This document shows positions 48,033-57,332 of a stretch of DNA of 64,000 bases, in pieces. Every line of letters begins with the position of its first letter. The stretch's first letter is position 1. Source of the stretch: Devosia nanyangense (GTDB taxonomy: Bacteria > Pseudomonadota > Alphaproteobacteria > Rhizobiales > Devosiaceae). Below the pieces are notes generated by a model, which saw nothing but the letters and a program-made list of their open reading frames with translations, had not been told where the DNA came from and ran no database searches. Location: the NCBI GenBank assembly GCA_016213505.1, contig JACRAF010000061.1, positions 1 to 64,000 on the forward strand, given 5' to 3'. A program made the position numbers and the translations under genes.

Positions 48033-48272
48033 ATGGACCCCGCCGAGCGCGAGCGTATGAAAATGCTCTCCGATCTCTCGATCGCAATCGAACGGCGCAT
48101 CCGGGAGCAGGGGTGGACGCAAAAGGAGGCGGCCAAGCGCCTCGGCGTCACCCAGCCCCGCGTTTCGGACCTCATGCGCGGCAAGCTGAGTGTCTTCAGC
48201 ATCGATTCCCTGGTCGGAATGCTGGGCGCTGCTGGAATCAGGATCGAGCTTCAGTACAGGGACGCCGCGTAG
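48033..48272 (+). CDS. HigA-type XRE-family antitoxin (start uncertain)
   Basis: The partner of the toxin: a helix-turn-helix DNA-binding protein (WTQKEAAKRLGVTQPRVSDLMRGKLSVFSIDSLVGML) that should neutralise the toxin and repress the operon through the palindrome at 47631. ATG 48033 gives 79 aa. However, the in-frame sequence upstream, back to about 47973 (SPEDLAFDGPYENVWDAIE), looks like the conserved family N-terminus. It is preceded by a good GGGAGG ribosome site at 47967, yet has no ATG, GTG or TTG there. The real start is therefore unresolved. Confidence 0.75.
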   Translation: MDPAERERMKMLSDLSIAIERRIREQGWTQKEAAKRLGVTQPRVSDLMRGKLSVFSIDSLVGMLGAAGIRIELQYRDAA

Positions 48273-48460
48273 CCCCACTGCTCGCGGCCCGGCGTCACCC
48301 CGGCATCGCATGTCACCATGCGACGATTGCCTCCGGCCGGGGTCCAGTTCGACGCGAACAACGTTCAACCACTGGATCCTGCCCAACTGGGCAGAACGAC
48401 GCCGGGTGGCGGACCGGACAAGCCAGCCCGCCGATCCCTCTCCGGCGAGAGAGAGGGAAG

Positions 48461-48492
48461 GGATGGGACGGCGCGCATCGGCGCGCCATCCC
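48461..48492 (-). terminator. Hairpin after the CBM60-OmpA gene
   Basis: GGCGCGC-ATCG-GCGCGCC forms a perfect 7-bp stem, extended by GGATGG/CCATCC-type pairs, directly downstream of the gene's stop (48497, minus strand). No clear T run follows, so it may stop transcription inefficiently or protect the mRNA end. Confidence 0.5.
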
Positions 48493-48496
48493 GAAT

Positions 48497-49495
48497 TCAG
48501 GGCGAAACGGTGATCACCACCCGCCGGTTGGAGCGGAAATCGGGGCCGAACTGATCGGTCGCGCCGACGCCGGTGGCGCTGGCCCGCACGAATTTGACGC
48601 CGTGTTCCTGCAGGTAGCGCAGCGAGTTCTGCGCCCGCTCGATGGCGAACAGTGCGTTCGACGCGGTCGCGCCCTGCTTGCTCGAATAGCCGGTGACCTG
48701 CACGTTGCATTGCCGGTCGCCGATGTCGGCCACCACCTGGTCGAGGCGCTCGATCAGCTTGGGCGTCAGCTCGTTGGAATTCTCGTTGAAGCCGATGACG
48801 TTGTAGAGCTCATCGAGATCGCATTTCGGACCCGCCACCTCCGGATCGGGATCGGTGGAGGCGGCCGACTTCTCCGACGGCGATGGTTTCACCTCGACCG
48901 TGCTGGTTGTTGCCGGATCGGCATCGGCAGTCTGCGCCGGCGCGGACGGCTTGGCCTCGGCCACCGCGCCCTCGGGCAGTGGCCAGCCGCCCTGCGGCGC
49001 CTTTGTCACGCCCTGCCGGCTGCCGTCGGCGATCACCAGAAACTCGCCCAGCATGTCGCTCGGCGCGATGCCGTTCGCGGTGACCGTGGCCAGTCCCGAG
49101 GCGGTGACGGCGCGGCCGTTGAGGCTGACGGAGGCGAGATAGAGATTGCGGTCGCGATTGGAGCCCTCCCCGCCATAGGCCTCGTTGAGGAACTTGATCG
49201 CCACTTCGCCCTCGGGACGGAACACCGCCTCGGGCACCGCGAAGGTGAAGCTCTGGACGTAGGGCGTCTTGTCGGCGGCATCGGCGAAGCGCCCGGTCGT
49301 GCCGGTGTCGATCGCCGCGGCGACGGTGCCCTCCCCCAGCGATTTGCCGTCGAACGTCACGGCGAATTTCGGCGGCCCGTCATAGGCCTCCCCGCCCAGC
49401 ACCAGCACCAGCGTGCTGTCGGCGGCCACTGCGATCGCCGGGAACATAGCGATGCATATGGCGGCGAGTGTCGCCGCCCATTGCGACATCTTCAT
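48497..49495 (-). CDS. CBM60-like/OmpA-domain envelope protein
   Basis: A 332-aa secreted protein with a signal peptide (cleavage near AVAADS). The N-terminal domain (about 27-140) resembles the CBM60 xylan-binding module: a 'FxGxxxDGxP...FTVTFDG' pattern and the late motif FLNEAYGGEGSNRDRNLYLASVSLNG with Asp and Asn ligands for calcium. A Pro/Ala/Ser linker follows, then an OmpA C-terminal peptidoglycan-binding domain (about 225-330: VTGYSSKQGATASNALFAIERAQNSLRYL). The combination would tether a sugar-binding module to the cell wall. Confidence 0.87.
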   Translation of the reverse strand: MKMSQWAATLAAICIAMFPAIAVAADSTLVLVLGGEAYDGPPKFAVTFDGKSLGEGTVAAAIDTGTTGRFADAADKTPYVQSFTFAVPEAVFRPEGEVAIKFLNEAYGGEGSNRDRNLYLASVSLNGRAVTASGLATVTANGIAPSDMLGEFLVIADGSRQGVTKAPQGGWPLPEGAVAEAKPSAPAQTADADPATTSTVEVKPSPSEKSAASTDPDPEVAGPKCDLDELYNVIGFNENSNELTPKLIERLDQVVADIGDRQCNVQVTGYSSKQGATASNALFAIERAQNSLRYLQEHGVKFVRASATGVGATDQFGPDFRSNRRVVITVSP

Positions 49496-49718
49496 AGCGC
49501 CCTCCTGAACCTGTCTGCACGTTAAGTGCTAGGAACTGGAGCGGGCAAAACTTCGCCCGTCGCGTGGCGGCCGGCCACGGCTTGGCCGGAGTTCCGCCGC
49601 AAAGCCGCGCGCGGAAAATCAAGCTGGCGGAAAATCGCCAAATCCCGTCACGAGATAGTCATCGGCCTTGAGTTCGCCCCAAACTGGCGATGGCGCCGAA
49701 AACACTTGTCTGTCGGGT

Positions 49719-50009
49719 TCAAACGCGGCTGGGGAGAACGGTCGGGGCGCCGTCCGCGATCACTTCGATGGCGAGCGCGTGGACGCCGCCTTTGATCTCG
49801 GCGTCGAGCGCGTCCATGATGGCGCGATGCTGGGCGATGCGGGTCTTGCCGGCCAGTTCCGACGCGCCGATACGGACCCGAAAATGCGTCTCGCCGCCGG
49901 GGCGGGAACCGGAGTGACCCTTATGTCGGTCGCTCTCGTCAATCACTTCAAGATGGCTCGGAGCGAATTTGGCCAAAAGTTTTTTCTCAATCGTGTCGCG
50001 AACAGGCAT
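49719..50009 (-). CDS. BolA family protein
   Basis: A 96-aa protein of the BolA fold that works with monothiol glutaredoxins in iron-sulfur handling and stress regulation. The conserved helix and HRAIMDALDAEI segment and the invariant His in KTRIAQHRAIM are present, together with HKGH in the N-terminal half. It is divergent from the J-domain gene, 51 bp away. BolA next to this J-domain gene and cobS is the normal Hyphomicrobiales order. Confidence 0.94.
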   Translation of the reverse strand: MPVRDTIEKKLLAKFAPSHLEVIDESDRHKGHSGSRPGGETHFRVRIGASELAGKTRIAQHRAIMDALDAEIKGGVHALAIEVIADGAPTVLPSRV

Positions 50010-50060
50010 ATGCCTAGGCCCCTTGGGCTCTGTTTTGGAACTCGAACGTAACTAGGACTG

Positions 50061-50702
50061 ATGAAGCTGGATTCCAAGCTCTTTGACCGCATCCGCATCC
50101 ACCCGCGGCACGCGGCGCCCGAAGCCAAACCCGAAGTGCCTGACTGCGCCTGGGAAGGCTGCACTCAGCCGGGCATCTACAAAGCCCCCAAGGGCCACCG
50201 CTTCGAGGGCGAGTACCACCATTTCTGCCTCGAGCATGTCCGCCACTACAACACGGCGTTCAACTTCTTTGCCGACATGAACGAGAAGGAGCGCGAGGTC
50301 CACCTCCACCAGACCTCCCAGACCGACGGGCGGCCGAGCTGGGGCCTCGGCAGCAAGCCGGGCGCCTATAACGGCCCGCGCATGCCCAAGAAGGACCCCA
50401 GCGCCGCCGGCACCAAGCGCTTCTCCGACCCGCTCCACATCTGGGCCCGCTACGCCCGCGCCAATGCCCGCGGCCCGATGCCGGAGCGCGCCATCAAGCT
50501 CAACGAAAACGACCGCCGCGCCTTCGAGGCACTGGGCTTCACGACCTCTGCCAAGACCGACGAGATCAAGCGCGCCTACAAGGCGCTGGTCAAAATCCAC
50601 CATCCCGACGCCAATGGCGGCGACAAGGCCTCCGAGGAGCGCCTGCGCGCGATCATCGCGGCATACTCGCACCTGAAGCAGAAGGGCTTCGTGGGGGCGT
50701 AA
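50061..50702 (+). CDS. J-domain (DnaJ-like) protein
   Basis: A 213-aa protein with a C-terminal J domain (about 155-210: RRAFEALGFTTSAKTDEIKRAYKALVKIHHPD) including the essential HPD tripeptide. The N-terminal part has a possible metal-binding site (CAWEGC ... HHFCLEH) specific to this family. It is a probable Hsp40-type partner of DnaK with specialised clients. In most relatives cobS follows directly; here the protease-fusion operon lies between. Confidence 0.93.
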   Translation: MKLDSKLFDRIRIHPRHAAPEAKPEVPDCAWEGCTQPGIYKAPKGHRFEGEYHHFCLEHVRHYNTAFNFFADMNEKEREVHLHQTSQTDGRPSWGLGSKPGAYNGPRMPKKDPSAAGTKRFSDPLHIWARYARANARGPMPERAIKLNENDRRAFEALGFTTSAKTDEIKRAYKALVKIHHPDANGGDKASEERLRAIIAAYSHLKQKGFVGA

Positions 50703-50936
50703 AGCCCATGTCGGGAAATTTGCTCGATCCCGAGGGTCCAGTTTTACACCGCGACCGTACCTGGCGGCGGCGAGCCGCGGCGCCACATGACTGGATGGCG
50801 ACGCGCCCACCAGATCCTGAAGATGCAGTACTGCTGCGCACTATATCTGCCCGAACTACTCTTGATTGTCGATCTTCCGCCGGCTTAGGCTATACGCCAG
50901 CAGTTGGTGGGCAGCGCTCGATTTTCGGGGGAAGAT

Positions 50937-52931
50937 ATGCGTGCGGGCCGACTGATCTTGTCGGGTATTTTTCTTGCCTTGCCGTCCGCGGCACTCGCAG
51001 ATCCCATCGCGATCTATTGCGAGGATACGCCCTATATCAACTTCGACCCGGCGCTCGACAATTCGCTGGCGGCCTATCAGGCGACCTATTCGACCATTTT
51101 CAACCGGCTGGTGAAGATCGAGGGCGGCCAGATCGTGCCCGATCTGGCCGCGAGCTGGTACAAGAGCGAAGACGGTCTTGACTACACCTTCATCCTCAAA
51201 CCTGACGTTCCGTTCCAGACCACGGACTACTTCACACCGCACAACAAATTCACGGCCGACGACGTGGTCTTCTCGTTCGACCGGCAGATGAACCCGTCCA
51301 GCCCGTTCCACAGCTATTCGGGCGGCGACACGCAGTGGCTCGCCTACGACGCAACGTTCAAGGACGTGCTGAACAGCGTGAACAAGCTAGACGACCGGGC
51401 GGTGAAATTCACGCTGCGCTATCCCGATCCGAACTTCCTCAACAAGCTGACCGGCAATGTCGCTTCCATCCTGTCGTCGGAATACGCCAACAGGCTCTAC
51501 GACGCCGGAGACCTCGACAAGCTCACGACGGAACCGATCGGCACCGGCCCCTTTGCGGTCGTCAAATACGACCCCGGAGTGGTGATCGCCTACCGGGCGG
51601 CGCCCGACTATTTCGATCAGACCAACAAACCGGCCGGCAGCGACATTGTGCTCAATGTCATCCGCCGGCGTGTTGCCGACATCGCGCCCGAGGATCCGAT
51701 GCCGGGCCTCGGCTCCGATTGCGTGAACCGGCCAAGCTGGGACACGGGTTCGGGCTGGTCGGGCGGCGGCCACGGCGGCGATGGCAGCACGCAGATCAAT
51801 ACCGGCGGCACTGGTACGGACGGCACAAATACCGGCGGACCGGTCACCACCGGCAATGGCGGCGGCCCTGTTTTGGTCGCGGCCGGTCAGCCGGCACCGA
51901 TACTCGCACCACCCCGTTCCGGCGGAAGCAATGCGAATAGCGGCGTTGACGGTGAGGCGGGCGGCTACATCGCCGGCATCTGGCCAGCGATCGTCTCCGA
52001 GGACCCCGAACGAACCTACCCGTCGTTCCCTATTCCGACCCAGGCGCAGATCGACGCTAAAGCGACGGCCATACCGAATCCGATTGTGGGCGTTCCGACC
52101 GACGATGCGTTCATGGACATGCTGCCCCATACTGCGCAGGACCTCGCAGCGGGACCGGTCAAGATTCCGTTCTTCAGGTATGGCTTCATCGACACCGTTC
52201 TCATCAAGACGGGGGGCAGCAAGCCGGAAGAATGTTCCGGGGTCCTGCTCGACAAGGGGTATGTCCTGACCGTCGAGCACTGTGTGACCCAGTTCGACCA
52301 AGGTGGCGCTGTCTATGTCGTCGATACCGATGCCGGCCTTTGCCTGTCGACTACGGAGCCCGACGATCGGCATCCGGCGGATCGCTGCGCAATCCCCAAT
52401 CTCCAGGTCATCGGATCTCCTCTCATTCAGTATCCTGGCCGCGACAGCAGCCTCGCCCTCATTCATCTTGAAAGTACGGGGCTGCCCAAGCAGGTTGCCG
52501 ACATCGACGGCATCTACAGCGGCAAGAACCCCGTGCTGACCTTTGCCGGGCGCGGCCACACCAGGACGACCGATGCGTTGCCGCGCGGCACGGTCGAGGT
52601 CGCCTGGGGCCGCCTGATGCAGACCAACCCTTTGGACAGCACCGGTCCGAATGGGACCTACCGGTTCAAGCTGGTCGATGAGGTCGGTTCGTCTTGCGGC
52701 GGCGACTCCGGCGGGGGCGTGTACCGCGGGCGGCTGTTCGGCTACGGCAGCAGCGATGGAGCGGAACAGCACTATCTGATCGGACTGATGACCGGTGGCC
52801 CGTCGACCTGCGATGCCCAGTCGAATTCCGACAGTATCGTCGTTTCCACGCAGACACCCGAGGCTTTGAGCTGGATTTGCGACAACACTGGAAACGCCCT
52901 CACAGTTTGCGAATGGAACATCAAGCTATGA
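50937..52931 (+). CDS. Chimeric exported protein: DppA-like lobe fused to trypsin-like serine protease
   Basis: A 664-aa secreted protein with three parts. After the signal peptide (cleavage near ALADP), residues 25-245 are the first lobe of a family-5 solute-binding protein of the DppA/SapA type (FTADDVVFSFDRQMNPSSPF...SGGDTQW, IGTGPFAVVKYDPGVVIAYRAAPDYF). The second lobe and hinge are missing. A Gly/Thr-rich linker follows (about 268-340). Residues 400-650 are an S1 protease with an intact triad: His448 (TVEHC), Asp503 (RDSSLAL) and Ser591 (CGGDSGGG). ATG 50937 has GGGGGAAG upstream; the frame to 50904 is not used. It is overlapped by the next gene (ATGA). I know of no described protein with this combination. 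Confidence 0.9.
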   Translation: MRAGRLILSGIFLALPSAALADPIAIYCEDTPYINFDPALDNSLAAYQATYSTIFNRLVKIEGGQIVPDLAASWYKSEDGLDYTFILKPDVPFQTTDYFTPHNKFTADDVVFSFDRQMNPSSPFHSYSGGDTQWLAYDATFKDVLNSVNKLDDRAVKFTLRYPDPNFLNKLTGNVASILSSEYANRLYDAGDLDKLTTEPIGTGPFAVVKYDPGVVIAYRAAPDYFDQTNKPAGSDIVLNVIRRRVADIAPEDPMPGLGSDCVNRPSWDTGSGWSGGGHGGDGSTQINTGGTGTDGTNTGGPVTTGNGGGPVLVAAGQPAPILAPPRSGGSNANSGVDGEAGGYIAGIWPAIVSEDPERTYPSFPIPTQAQIDAKATAIPNPIVGVPTDDAFMDMLPHTAQDLAAGPVKIPFFRYGFIDTVLIKTGGSKPEECSGVLLDKGYVLTVEHCVTQFDQGGAVYVVDTDAGLCLSTTEPDDRHPADRCAIPNLQVIGSPLIQYPGRDSSLALIHLESTGLPKQVADIDGIYSGKNPVLTFAGRGHTRTTDALPRGTVEVAWGRLMQTNPLDSTGPNGTYRFKLVDEVGSSCGGDSGGGVYRGRLFGYGSSDGAEQHYLIGLMTGGPSTCDAQSNSDSIVVSTQTPEALSWICDNTGNALTVCEWNIKL

Positions 52932-54112
52932 CCTGGAAAACCATTCTGGACGGCGTTAAGGGTACATTCGCCTGGCTGGACAATTTTCTGACTGGCCTGC
53001 TGGTTCCATCCGACGACAAGACCACGACGGCATGGTCGGTGCTCTCGACTATCTTCGGGCGCGCGATCACTCTTGGCATCATTGGCTTCATCGTGCTGGC
53101 CATTGTCGCCTGGATTCAGGGACCTGTAGTATCGATGCGCCTGTCGGACAAGACGGCGCGGGTGGCGGGCGTCGTGTACGCGCTGCCGCTCACCGTTGCC
53201 CACGTTTCCGGCACCGCGACGATCCTGAGCTGCCATCTGATCCCCAAGGACGCCAAGACCGGCAAGGACAACCAGATCGCCCTGTCGGTGGTCTACACGC
53301 TGCAGACGGTCGCAACGACGGTGGCCGACAGCGCCTACACCTATCTGATCCCGCAGGACCGGCTGAGCCATCCCTTCCTGCCGGACACCACGGCGATCGG
53401 CCTGAGTTCGGCCGGCCTTTTGGTGTCGTTGGGACACACCTCGCCCTCGTACACGACCCAGGCCCAGACGCTCGCCAACTCGATCCTGGGTGCGTTTGGA
53501 ACGGGCGTCACCATCAACAACTCGACCGATCCATCTTTCGACTTCGAAGCCAAGCAGAAAGAACTCTGCGCCGGCCTTACGGTCGACAGTGCAGCGCCCG
53601 CGGGCATTGTGGTGGCCGATACGCCGGCATCCGAGGACAGCACGCCGGTGGGCGTGCAGGGCCGGTTCGATGCCGAAGTGCGGCTGGGCACACCCGTGAA
53701 GCTGCAGCCGGTATTCTCCAAACTGGCGGGATTGTCCGAGGATGCGCTCGCTGTCTTTAGTCAGACGTCGAACACTCTTATGGCGCAGATCGACCGCGCC
53801 GACGGCACGGCGGCGCCCGTTGCTGCGGCAGACGCCGCCGCGAGCATCGACGGCATCGTCTACCGCTATCCGGCGGCCGGTTCGATCAGCGTCTGCCTCA
53901 AGGCGTGCAGCGACGAGTCGCGCCTCATTAAGCGGCCCATGGCTTTGATGCTGCCGGGCCAGGAGGCATCGTTGCACATCGATCGCGGCTGGTTCGGCAC
54001 ACGCTCGCTGAACCTCGACTTCGGCGCGGGCGGCAATCTGACCGGCTTTTCGTCCGGGGGCGATGCCGCAGGGCCAGCCCCGACCACGGAAACGGACCAG
54101 CCGCCAGACTAA
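52928..54112 (+). CDS. Membrane-anchored protein of unknown function, partner of the protease fusion
   Basis: A 394-aa protein that I do not recognise. A cytoplasmic N-terminus leads to one transmembrane helix (about 43-64: ITLGIIGFIVLAIVAWIQ), and the remaining 330 residues are predicted outside the cytoplasmic membrane. They contain a helical segment and a beta-rich part with four to five cysteines (LSCHLIP, ELCAGL, VCLKACSD). Its start overlaps the protease gene stop by four bases, so the two are co-translated. It could anchor, inhibit or be cut by the protease; no evidence selects between these. Confidence 0.85.
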   Translation: MTWKTILDGVKGTFAWLDNFLTGLLVPSDDKTTTAWSVLSTIFGRAITLGIIGFIVLAIVAWIQGPVVSMRLSDKTARVAGVVYALPLTVAHVSGTATILSCHLIPKDAKTGKDNQIALSVVYTLQTVATTVADSAYTYLIPQDRLSHPFLPDTTAIGLSSAGLLVSLGHTSPSYTTQAQTLANSILGAFGTGVTINNSTDPSFDFEAKQKELCAGLTVDSAAPAGIVVADTPASEDSTPVGVQGRFDAEVRLGTPVKLQPVFSKLAGLSEDALAVFSQTSNTLMAQIDRADGTAAPVAAADAAASIDGIVYRYPAAGSISVCLKACSDESRLIKRPMALMLPGQEASLHIDRGWFGTRSLNLDFGAGGNLTGFSSGGDAAGPAPTTETDQPPD

Positions 54113-54132
54113 TCCGACACGGAAAGCGCATG

Positions 54133-54160
54133 CGGCCTGCCGCCCGCCGGCGGCGGGCCG
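54133..54160 (+). terminator. Terminator of the protease-fusion operon
   Basis: CGGCCTGCCGCC (54133-54144) and GGCGGCGGGCCG (54149-54160) form a 12-bp stem with one G-T pair and a CGCC loop, 20 bp after the stop of the 52928 gene. TTTT follows at 54171, rather late for an intrinsic terminator. It separates the operon from cobS. Confidence 0.55.
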
Positions 54161-54276
54161 ATCCGTCGCATTTTGTCCCAAGCCGCGCCTCTACCCCCCG
54201 CCAATCGTTGCTGCTATAGAGCCCGCGACCTCAGGACCAGCCTAGGGCTGGTCAAACTCCTCCAGAGTCCCAGGAA

Positions 54277-55257
54277 ATGGCTGATTACACGAACGTCCCG
54301 AACAAGGAATTTTCCGTCCGCGAGCTGTTCGGCATCGACACCGACATGAGGGTCAAGGGCTATGCCGAGCCCGACAACCACGTGCCGCCGCTCGACCCGG
54401 ACTATCTGTTCGACCGCAACACCACGCTCGCGATTCTGGCCGGGTTTGCGTTCAACCGCCGCGTCATGGTGCAGGGCTATCACGGCACCGGCAAATCGAC
54501 CCATATCGAGCAGGTGGCGGCGCGGCTCAACTGGCCGCTGGTCCGCGTCAACCTCGACGCCCATGTGTCGCGCATCGACCTCGTCGGCAAGGACGCGATC
54601 GTCCTCAAGGACGGCAAGCAGATCACCGAATTCCGCGACGGCATCCTGCCGTGGGCGGTGCAGAACAACATCGCCCTGGTGTTCGACGAATACGACGCCG
54701 GCCGCCCGGACGTGATGTTCGTCATCCAGCGCGTGCTCGAAACGCAGGGCCGGCTGACGCTGCTCGACCAGAACCGCGTCATCACGCCTCATCCGGCGTT
54801 CCGGCTGTTCGCCACCACCAACACGATCGGCCTCGGCGACACCTCGGGGCTCTATCACGGCACCCAGCAGATCAATCAGGGCCAGATGGACCGCTGGTCG
54901 ATCGTCACCACGCTCAACTATTTGCCGCACGACAAGGAAGTCGGCATCGTGCTCGCCAAGGCGAAGTCCTATGCCACGACCGAGAAGGGCAAGAAGACCG
55001 TCGCCAACATGGTGCGGCTCGCTGATCTCACCCGCTCGGCCTTCATCAACGGCGACCTGTCGACGGTGATGAGCCCGCGCACGGTGATCACCTGGGCCGA
55101 GAACGCCGAGATTTTCGGCGACCTCGGTTTTGCCTTCCGGCTGACCTTCCTCAACAAGTGCGACGAGCTGGAGCGGCCGGTGGTCGCCGAATTCTACCAG
55201 CGCGTGTTCGGCGAGGATTTGCCGGAATCGGCGGCGAACCTTGCGGTGACCGCGTAA
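54277..55257 (+). CDS. cobS: Cobaltochelatase subunit CobS
   Basis: AAA+ ATPase subunit of the aerobic cobaltochelatase, which inserts cobalt into hydrogenobyrinic acid diamide for vitamin B12. The 326-aa protein has Walker [10 protein letters not shown], Walker [11 protein letters not shown] and the sensor region [12 protein letters not shown]. It forms the chaperone ring with CobT, encoded next. The catalytic subunit CobN is not in this window; in this order cobST often sits apart from the other cob genes. Confidence 0.96.
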   Translation: MADYTNVPNKEFSVRELFGIDTDMRVKGYAEPDNHVPPLDPDYLFDRNTTLAILAGFAFNRRVMVQGYHGTGKSTHIEQVAARLNWPLVRVNLDAHVSRIDLVGKDAIVLKDGKQITEFRDGILPWAVQNNIALVFDEYDAGRPDVMFVIQRVLETQGRLTLLDQNRVITPHPAFRLFATTNTIGLGDTSGLYHGTQQINQGQMDRWSIVTTLNYLPHDKEVGIVLAKAKSYATTEKGKKTVANMVRLADLTRSAFINGDLSTVMSPRTVITWAENAEIFGDLGFAFRLTFLNKCDELERPVVAEFYQRVFGEDLPESAANLAVTA

Positions 55258-55264
55258 ACTAGGA

Positions 55265-55432
55265 AAGGCCCCCTCACCCGCCGCTTCGCGGCGACCTCTC
55301 CCCCCGCTAGCGGTTGGCGTGCGCCAGAGCGCAACGCGAGTGGGAGAGGTGCGATGCGGCAAGATCGGGCCCACCCACCCCCTCTCCCTTTGGGGGAGAG
55401 GTCGGCCCGCAAGGGCCGGGTGAGGGGGCCTT
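55265..55432. repeat. Palindromic intergenic repeat between cobS and cobT
   Basis: Perfect 15-bp terminal arms (AAGGCCCCCTCACCC at 55265-55279 and its complement at 55418-55432). Nested inside are further arms with GACCTCTCCCCC and GGGGGAGAGGTC. This is the layout and wording of the short intergenic mosaic palindromes known from rhizobia (RIME-like). It lies within a co-transcribed gene pair, so the mRNA will carry the fold. Confidence 0.7.
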
Positions 55433-55448
55433 CACGGAATTGCACCTG

Positions 55449-57332
55449 ATGGCCCAACCCCCGCGCGGCAAGAACAACAAGCCCGACACCACGGCGCCCT
55501 TCAAGACCGCCATGGCCGCGGCGGTGCGCGCTGTCGCCGGCAAACCCGAGCTCGAGGTCAGCTTCTCGGCCGACCGGCCGCTGCTGACCGCCGACAAGGC
55601 GCGGCTCGCCAATCTGCCGCGCCTGCCGACGCGACGCGACATCGCCATTGCCCGCGGCCAGGGCGACGCCATGGCGATGCGGCTCGCCAGCCACGACCCC
55701 GAAATGCACCGCAAGCGCGCCCCGGCCGAGCCCGAAGCGCGCGCCGCGTTCGACGCGCTGGAACAGGCGCGGGTCGAGGCGCTGGGGTGCCTGCGCATGC
55801 CCGGCATGACCGGCAATATCCACGAAATGCTCGACGACCGGCTGTTCCGTTCGAATCTCGCGGAAGTCTCCAGCAAGGATGATGCGCCGCTGGCCGAAGT
55901 GCTCGGGCTGATGCTGCGCGAAAAACTGGCAGGGGTGAGTATTCCGCCCTCCGGCCACGCCATCGTCGACCTGTGGAAGAAAGAGATCGAGCAGAAGGCC
56001 GGCCTGTCGCTGACCACGCTCCTTACCCGCTTCGAGGATCAAGACCTGTTTGCCCGCGCCGCCAAGCTGCTGCTGCGCGACCTCAACCTCGTGCCCGAGG
56101 GCGATCTCGACGATGGCGAGGGCGACGACGAGTCGGGCGATGAGTCCGAGCCCGAGCCCGGCGAGGACGCCGACAAGACGCCCGAGCAGGGCGAAGGCGA
56201 GGGCGAGGATTCCGAGGCTCAGGAAGACCAGACCCCCGGCGACAGCGACGAGACCGGCGAGACCGAAGGCTCGGACGCCGATTACGCCGAGAGCGAGGAG
56301 GAGGCGCCCGGCGAGGCCGGCGACGACGCCCCCTTGCCGCCCCCCGGCGCCAACGCCAAGGAGTTTGCGAACCAGTTCAACTACAAGATCTTCACCCAGA
56401 AGTTCGACGAGATCGTCAAGGCCAGCGAGCTCTGCCCCCCCGAGGAACTCGACCAGCTGCGCGCCCTGCTCGACAAGCAGCTCGAGAACCTCGCCGGCGC
56501 CGTGGCGCGGCTCGCCAACAAGCTGCAGCGCCGGCTGATGGCGCAGCAATCGCGCAGCTGGGAGTTCGACCTCGAAGAGGGCCTGCTCGATACGGCGCGC
56601 CTCACCCGCGTGGTCACCGATCCGCTGCAGGCGCTGAGCTTCAAGGTCGAGCGCGATACGGATTTCCGCGACACCGTGGTGACGCTCCTGATCGACAATT
56701 CCGGCTCGATGCGCGGCCGGCCGATCACCATTGCGGCGATCTGCGGCGATATCCTGGCGCGGACACTGGAGCGCTGCGGCGTCAAGGTCGAGATCCTGGG
56801 CTTCACCACCCGCGCCTGGAAGGGCGGCAAATCCCGCGAAGCCTGGCTCGAGGCCGGGCGGCCGCCCAATCCCGGCCGCGTCAACGATATCCGCCACATC
56901 ATCTACAAGGGCGCCGACGAGCCGTGGCGGCACGCCCGGCGCAATCTCGGACTGATGATGCGCGAGGGCCTGCTCAAGGAGAACATCGACGGCGAGGCGC
57001 TCGACTGGGCCCGCCGCCGGCTCATGGCGCGGTCCGAAAATCGCCGCATCCTGATGGTCATCTCCGATGGCGCGCCGGTGGACGATTCCACCCAGAGCGT
57101 CAACGCGGGCAACTATCTCGAGGCGCATTTGCGGCAGGTGATCGAGGATATCGAGACCAGAACGCCGATCCAGCTGGTGGCGGTCGGCATCGGCCACGAC
57201 GTGACGCGCTATTATCGCCGCGCCGTCACCCTGCTCGACGCCGAGGAGCTGGCCGGGGCGCTCACCGACGAGCTCGCCTCGCTGTTCGACGAGCAACCAC
57301 CGGCCGAAATTCGGCGGGCCCGGTTCGCATGA
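55449..57332 (+). CDS. cobT: Cobaltochelatase subunit CobT
   Basis: The von Willebrand A-domain subunit that pairs with CobS in the cobaltochelatase complex. The 627-aa protein has an N-terminal family region, a long acidic disordered segment (about 215-300, dominated by Glu, Asp and Gly), and a C-terminal VWA domain with the MIDAS motif [12 protein letters not shown] near residue 415. ATG 55449 is called; the frame is open through the upstream repeat but there is not coding. Its stop overlaps the next gene's start (ATGA). Confidence 0.96.
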   Translation: MAQPPRGKNNKPDTTAPFKTAMAAAVRAVAGKPELEVSFSADRPLLTADKARLANLPRLPTRRDIAIARGQGDAMAMRLASHDPEMHRKRAPAEPEARAAFDALEQARVEALGCLRMPGMTGNIHEMLDDRLFRSNLAEVSSKDDAPLAEVLGLMLREKLAGVSIPPSGHAIVDLWKKEIEQKAGLSLTTLLTRFEDQDLFARAAKLLLRDLNLVPEGDLDDGEGDDESGDESEPEPGEDADKTPEQGEGEGEDSEAQEDQTPGDSDETGETEGSDADYAESEEEAPGEAGDDAPLPPPGANAKEFANQFNYKIFTQKFDEIVKASELCPPEELDQLRALLDKQLENLAGAVARLANKLQRRLMAQQSRSWEFDLEEGLLDTARLTRVVTDPLQALSFKVERDTDFRDTVVTLLIDNSGSMRGRPITIAAICGDILARTLERCGVKVEILGFTTRAWKGGKSREAWLEAGRPPNPGRVNDIRHIIYKGADEPWRHARRNLGLMMREGLLKENIDGEALDWARRRLMARSENRRILMVISDGAPVDDSTQSVNAGNYLEAHLRQVIEDIETRTPIQLVAVGIGHDVTRYYRRAVTLLDAEELAGALTDELASLFDEQPPAEIRRARFA

